Made by a program: the position numbers and the translations under genes
Notes under the pieces: model-generated
The model's database searches: none
What the model saw: only the letters and a program-made list of their open reading frames with translations
Told to the model about the DNA's origin: nothing
Assembly (NCBI GenBank): GCA_018812395.1
Contig: JAHJDS010000163.1
Coordinates: 1 to 6,040 of the forward strand
Source of the DNA: Pseudomonadota bacterium
GTDB lineage: Bacteria > Desulfobacterota > Desulfarculia > Desulfarculales > JAHJDS01
Length of the DNA stretch: 6,040 nt
Reading direction: 5' to 3'
Part shown: positions 4,787 to 6,040 of the stretch, piece after piece
Layout: the number at the start of each line of letters is the position of its first letter
How positions within the stretch are numbered: the stretch's first letter is position 1

Positions 4787-5545
4787 TTGCAACAGCGCCG
4801 CCACGACGATATCATCTATTTCCAGTTTAATATTTTCAGCACCCATCCCGAGTTGATCCACGGCGTCTTCACCCGGGCCGGCGGCGTCAGCCCACCGCCC
4901 TATGACAGCCTGAACCTGGCCCTGACCGGGCTCGAAAGGCCGGAAAACGTGGCCCGCAACCAGGACCTGGTGCGCCGGACCCTGGACCTGGATCGACTGA
5001 TCTGGGCCAGACAGGTCCACGGCGCCCGGGTGACCCTCGTGGACAACGGCCGGGCGCCCGGCGGTTTTGAAGCGGACGGCCTGGCCACCCGGCGGACGGG
5101 CGTCGGCCTGATGGTCAAGCTGGCCGACTGCCAAGGGGTGATCCTGTACGACGCGGAGGCCCGGGCCGTGGGCGTGATCCACTGCGGCTGGCGGGGCAAC
5201 GTCCGGAACATCCTCGGGCGGGCGGTGGGGGTCATGTCCGAGACCCTGGGCTGCGATCCGGCGCGGCTGCTGGCCGGCATCGGGCCGTCGCTGGGGCCGT
5301 GCTGCGCCCAGTTCACCAACTTCGACGCCGAGTTCGGACCGGCCTTTGCCGCCTACCGGGTCGAACCCGACCGGGTGGACCTGTGGGCCCTGTCCCGGGA
5401 TCAACTGGTGGCGGCCGGGATGAGACCGGATCACATCGAGATCATGGGCCTGTGCACCCGCTGCCGGACCGATCTTTTTTATTCATACCGGGCCGCAAGA
5501 GGGCTCACCGGCCGTTTCGGGGCGGTGGCCGGATTGAGGGCGTGA
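4787..5545 (+). CDS. pgeF: Peptidoglycan editing factor PgeF (YfiH/laccase-domain family)
   Basis: A 252-residue single-domain protein, typical in length for the Cu-oxidase_4 (YfiH) family. The three conserved metal-site residues are present: His78 in ARQVHG, Cys115 in LADC and His132 in IHCGWRG. Other family marks are HGVFTRAGGVS (25-35), GIGPSLGPCC (164-173), CTRCRTDLFYSYR (223-235) and a TGRFG ending. Family members remove wrongly incorporated L-Ser peptides from peptidoglycan precursors in E. coli, and purified homologues, including human LACC1, show purine nucleoside phosphorylase and adenosine deaminase activities. Small departures are Gly for the usual Pro after ADC-x and Ala for Tyr after GPCC. 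The start is TTG, chosen because AGGGG lies six bases upstream and the promoter is correctly placed; no ATG occurs in frame before the conserved core. The stop overlaps the pyrK start by one base, so the two are translationally coupled. Confidence 0.92.
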   Translation: MQQRRHDDIIYFQFNIFSTHPELIHGVFTRAGGVSPPPYDSLNLALTGLERPENVARNQDLVRRTLDLDRLIWARQVHGARVTLVDNGRAPGGFEADGLATRRTGVGLMVKLADCQGVILYDAEARAVGVIHCGWRGNVRNILGRAVGVMSETLGCDPARLLAGIGPSLGPCCAQFTNFDAEFGPAFAAYRVEPDRVDLWALSRDQLVAAGMRPDHIEIMGLCTRCRTDLFYSYRAARGLTGRFGAVAGLRA

Positions 5546-6040
5546 TGAACCTGGTCCGGGCCGAGATATTGGAAAACCGGCCGGAGCCGAACCACGAGGC
5601 CGTTTACCGGTTGCTCTTGGGCGGAGTGGGCGAGGTCGCCGCCACGGCCCGACCGGGGCAGTTCGTGATGGTCCGGGTGGCCGAGGGTCTTGATCCCCTG
5701 CTGGCCCGGCCGTTTTCGATCCATCTGGCCTCTCGGGATGGTGACCGTCTGAGTCTGGTCTACAGAGTCGTCGGTCGCGGGACAAAGCTGTTATCCGGAC
5801 GTCATGACGGCGAAACGCTGGTAATGTGGGGACCGCTGGGTCGAGGGTTCGAGATTTCCCCCCGGGGCGAGCACATCCTGCTGGCGGGCGGCATGGGCGT
5901 GGCCCCGTTGGTCTTTCTGTCCCTGACCTTGAGCCAGGACGGACCGAACAACCGATTCCGGTTTCTGGCCGGCGTCGCCACCCGGCGCGAACTGGTCGGC
6001 CTCGACGGTCTGGATATGGCTTGGAACGGGGCGGCCGCTA
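5545..6040 (+). CDS. pyrK: Dihydroorotate dehydrogenase B, electron transfer subunit PyrK (3'-truncated)
   Basis: The frame opens at ATG 5545 within TGATGA, overlapping the pgeF stop by one base, with GAGGG at 5536-5540 as Shine-Dalgarno, and stays open for 165 codons to the window end. The product is a ferredoxin-reductase-like flavoprotein. ARPFSIH (54-60) is the FAD-binding RxxS motif, GRGTKLLS (77-84) and WGPLGRGF (95-102) are typical of PyrK, and LLAGGMGVAPLVFL (112-125) is the start of the NAD-binding domain. PyrK passes electrons from the PyrD flavin to NAD+ in pyrimidine biosynthesis. The C-terminal cysteines that hold the [2Fe-2S] cluster would lie beyond the window, so they cannot be checked. 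A pyrD gene is expected immediately downstream. Related sulfhydrogenase gamma or NfnA-type subunits share this fold, but the motif set and length to this point favour PyrK. Confidence 0.88.
   Translation, partial: MNLVRAEILENRPEPNHEAVYRLLLGGVGEVAATARPGQFVMVRVAEGLDPLLARPFSIHLASRDGDRLSLVYRVVGRGTKLLSGRHDGETLVMWGPLGRGFEISPRGEHILLAGGMGVAPLVFLSLTLSQDGPNNRFRFLAGVATRRELVGLDGLDMAWNGAAA

Noticed and set aside
4640..5434. Minus-strand open frame opposite pgeF (264 codons)
   Set aside because: It is the antisense of the well-supported pgeF gene, with a Pro/Gly/Gln/His-rich composition and no motifs.

Overview
The window looks like chromosomal DNA of a GC-rich Gram-negative bacterium. The protein mix (STAND/TPR regulator, CNT transporter, REC/HD-GYP regulator, PgeF followed by PyrK) and the codon choice would fit a Desulfobacterota-like (former deltaproteobacterial) genome. 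That placement is an inference from gene style only and is weak. Most genes use GCC, CTG, CGG and CCG heavily; the first gene is visibly less GC-rich than the rest.

Layout. (1) Positions 1-1586, plus strand: the C-terminal part of a STAND-type protein, with the end of an NB-ARC-like ATPase/winged-helix module followed by nine kinesin-light-chain-like TPR units of exactly 42 residues. (2) 1599-2891, minus strand, convergent with it across 12 bases: a concentrative nucleoside transporter (CNT/NupC family) with unusual substrate-site residues. (3) 2892-3135: a divergent intergenic control region with a near-consensus sigma70 promoter, a perfect spaced inverted repeat over its -35 box and a second palindrome. 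(4) 3136-4197, plus strand: a response regulator with receiver and HD-GYP domains, probably a c-di-GMP phosphodiesterase. (5) 4198-4786: mostly non-coding, but holding two perfect 12-bp palindromes, a sigma54-like element, a well-positioned 40-codon small ORF and then a strong sigma70-like promoter. (6) 4787-5545: pgeF (YfiH/laccase-domain family), starting at TTG and overlapping by one base with (7) 5545-6040: the N-terminal part of pyrK, the electron-transfer subunit of dihydroorotate dehydrogenase B, cut by the window end.

How they fit together. pgeF and pyrK form a translationally coupled pair, so a pyrimidine biosynthesis operon probably continues to the right. The nucleoside transporter and the HD-GYP regulator share one intergenic region whose repeats could serve both. 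PgeF-family enzymes have reported purine nucleoside phosphorylase activity, so a nucleoside/nucleotide theme (CNT, PgeF, PyrK) is possible but unproven. The STAND-TPR gene stands apart in composition and orientation and may belong to an accessory or defence segment to the left. No tRNA, rRNA, CRISPR array or insertion sequence was seen.
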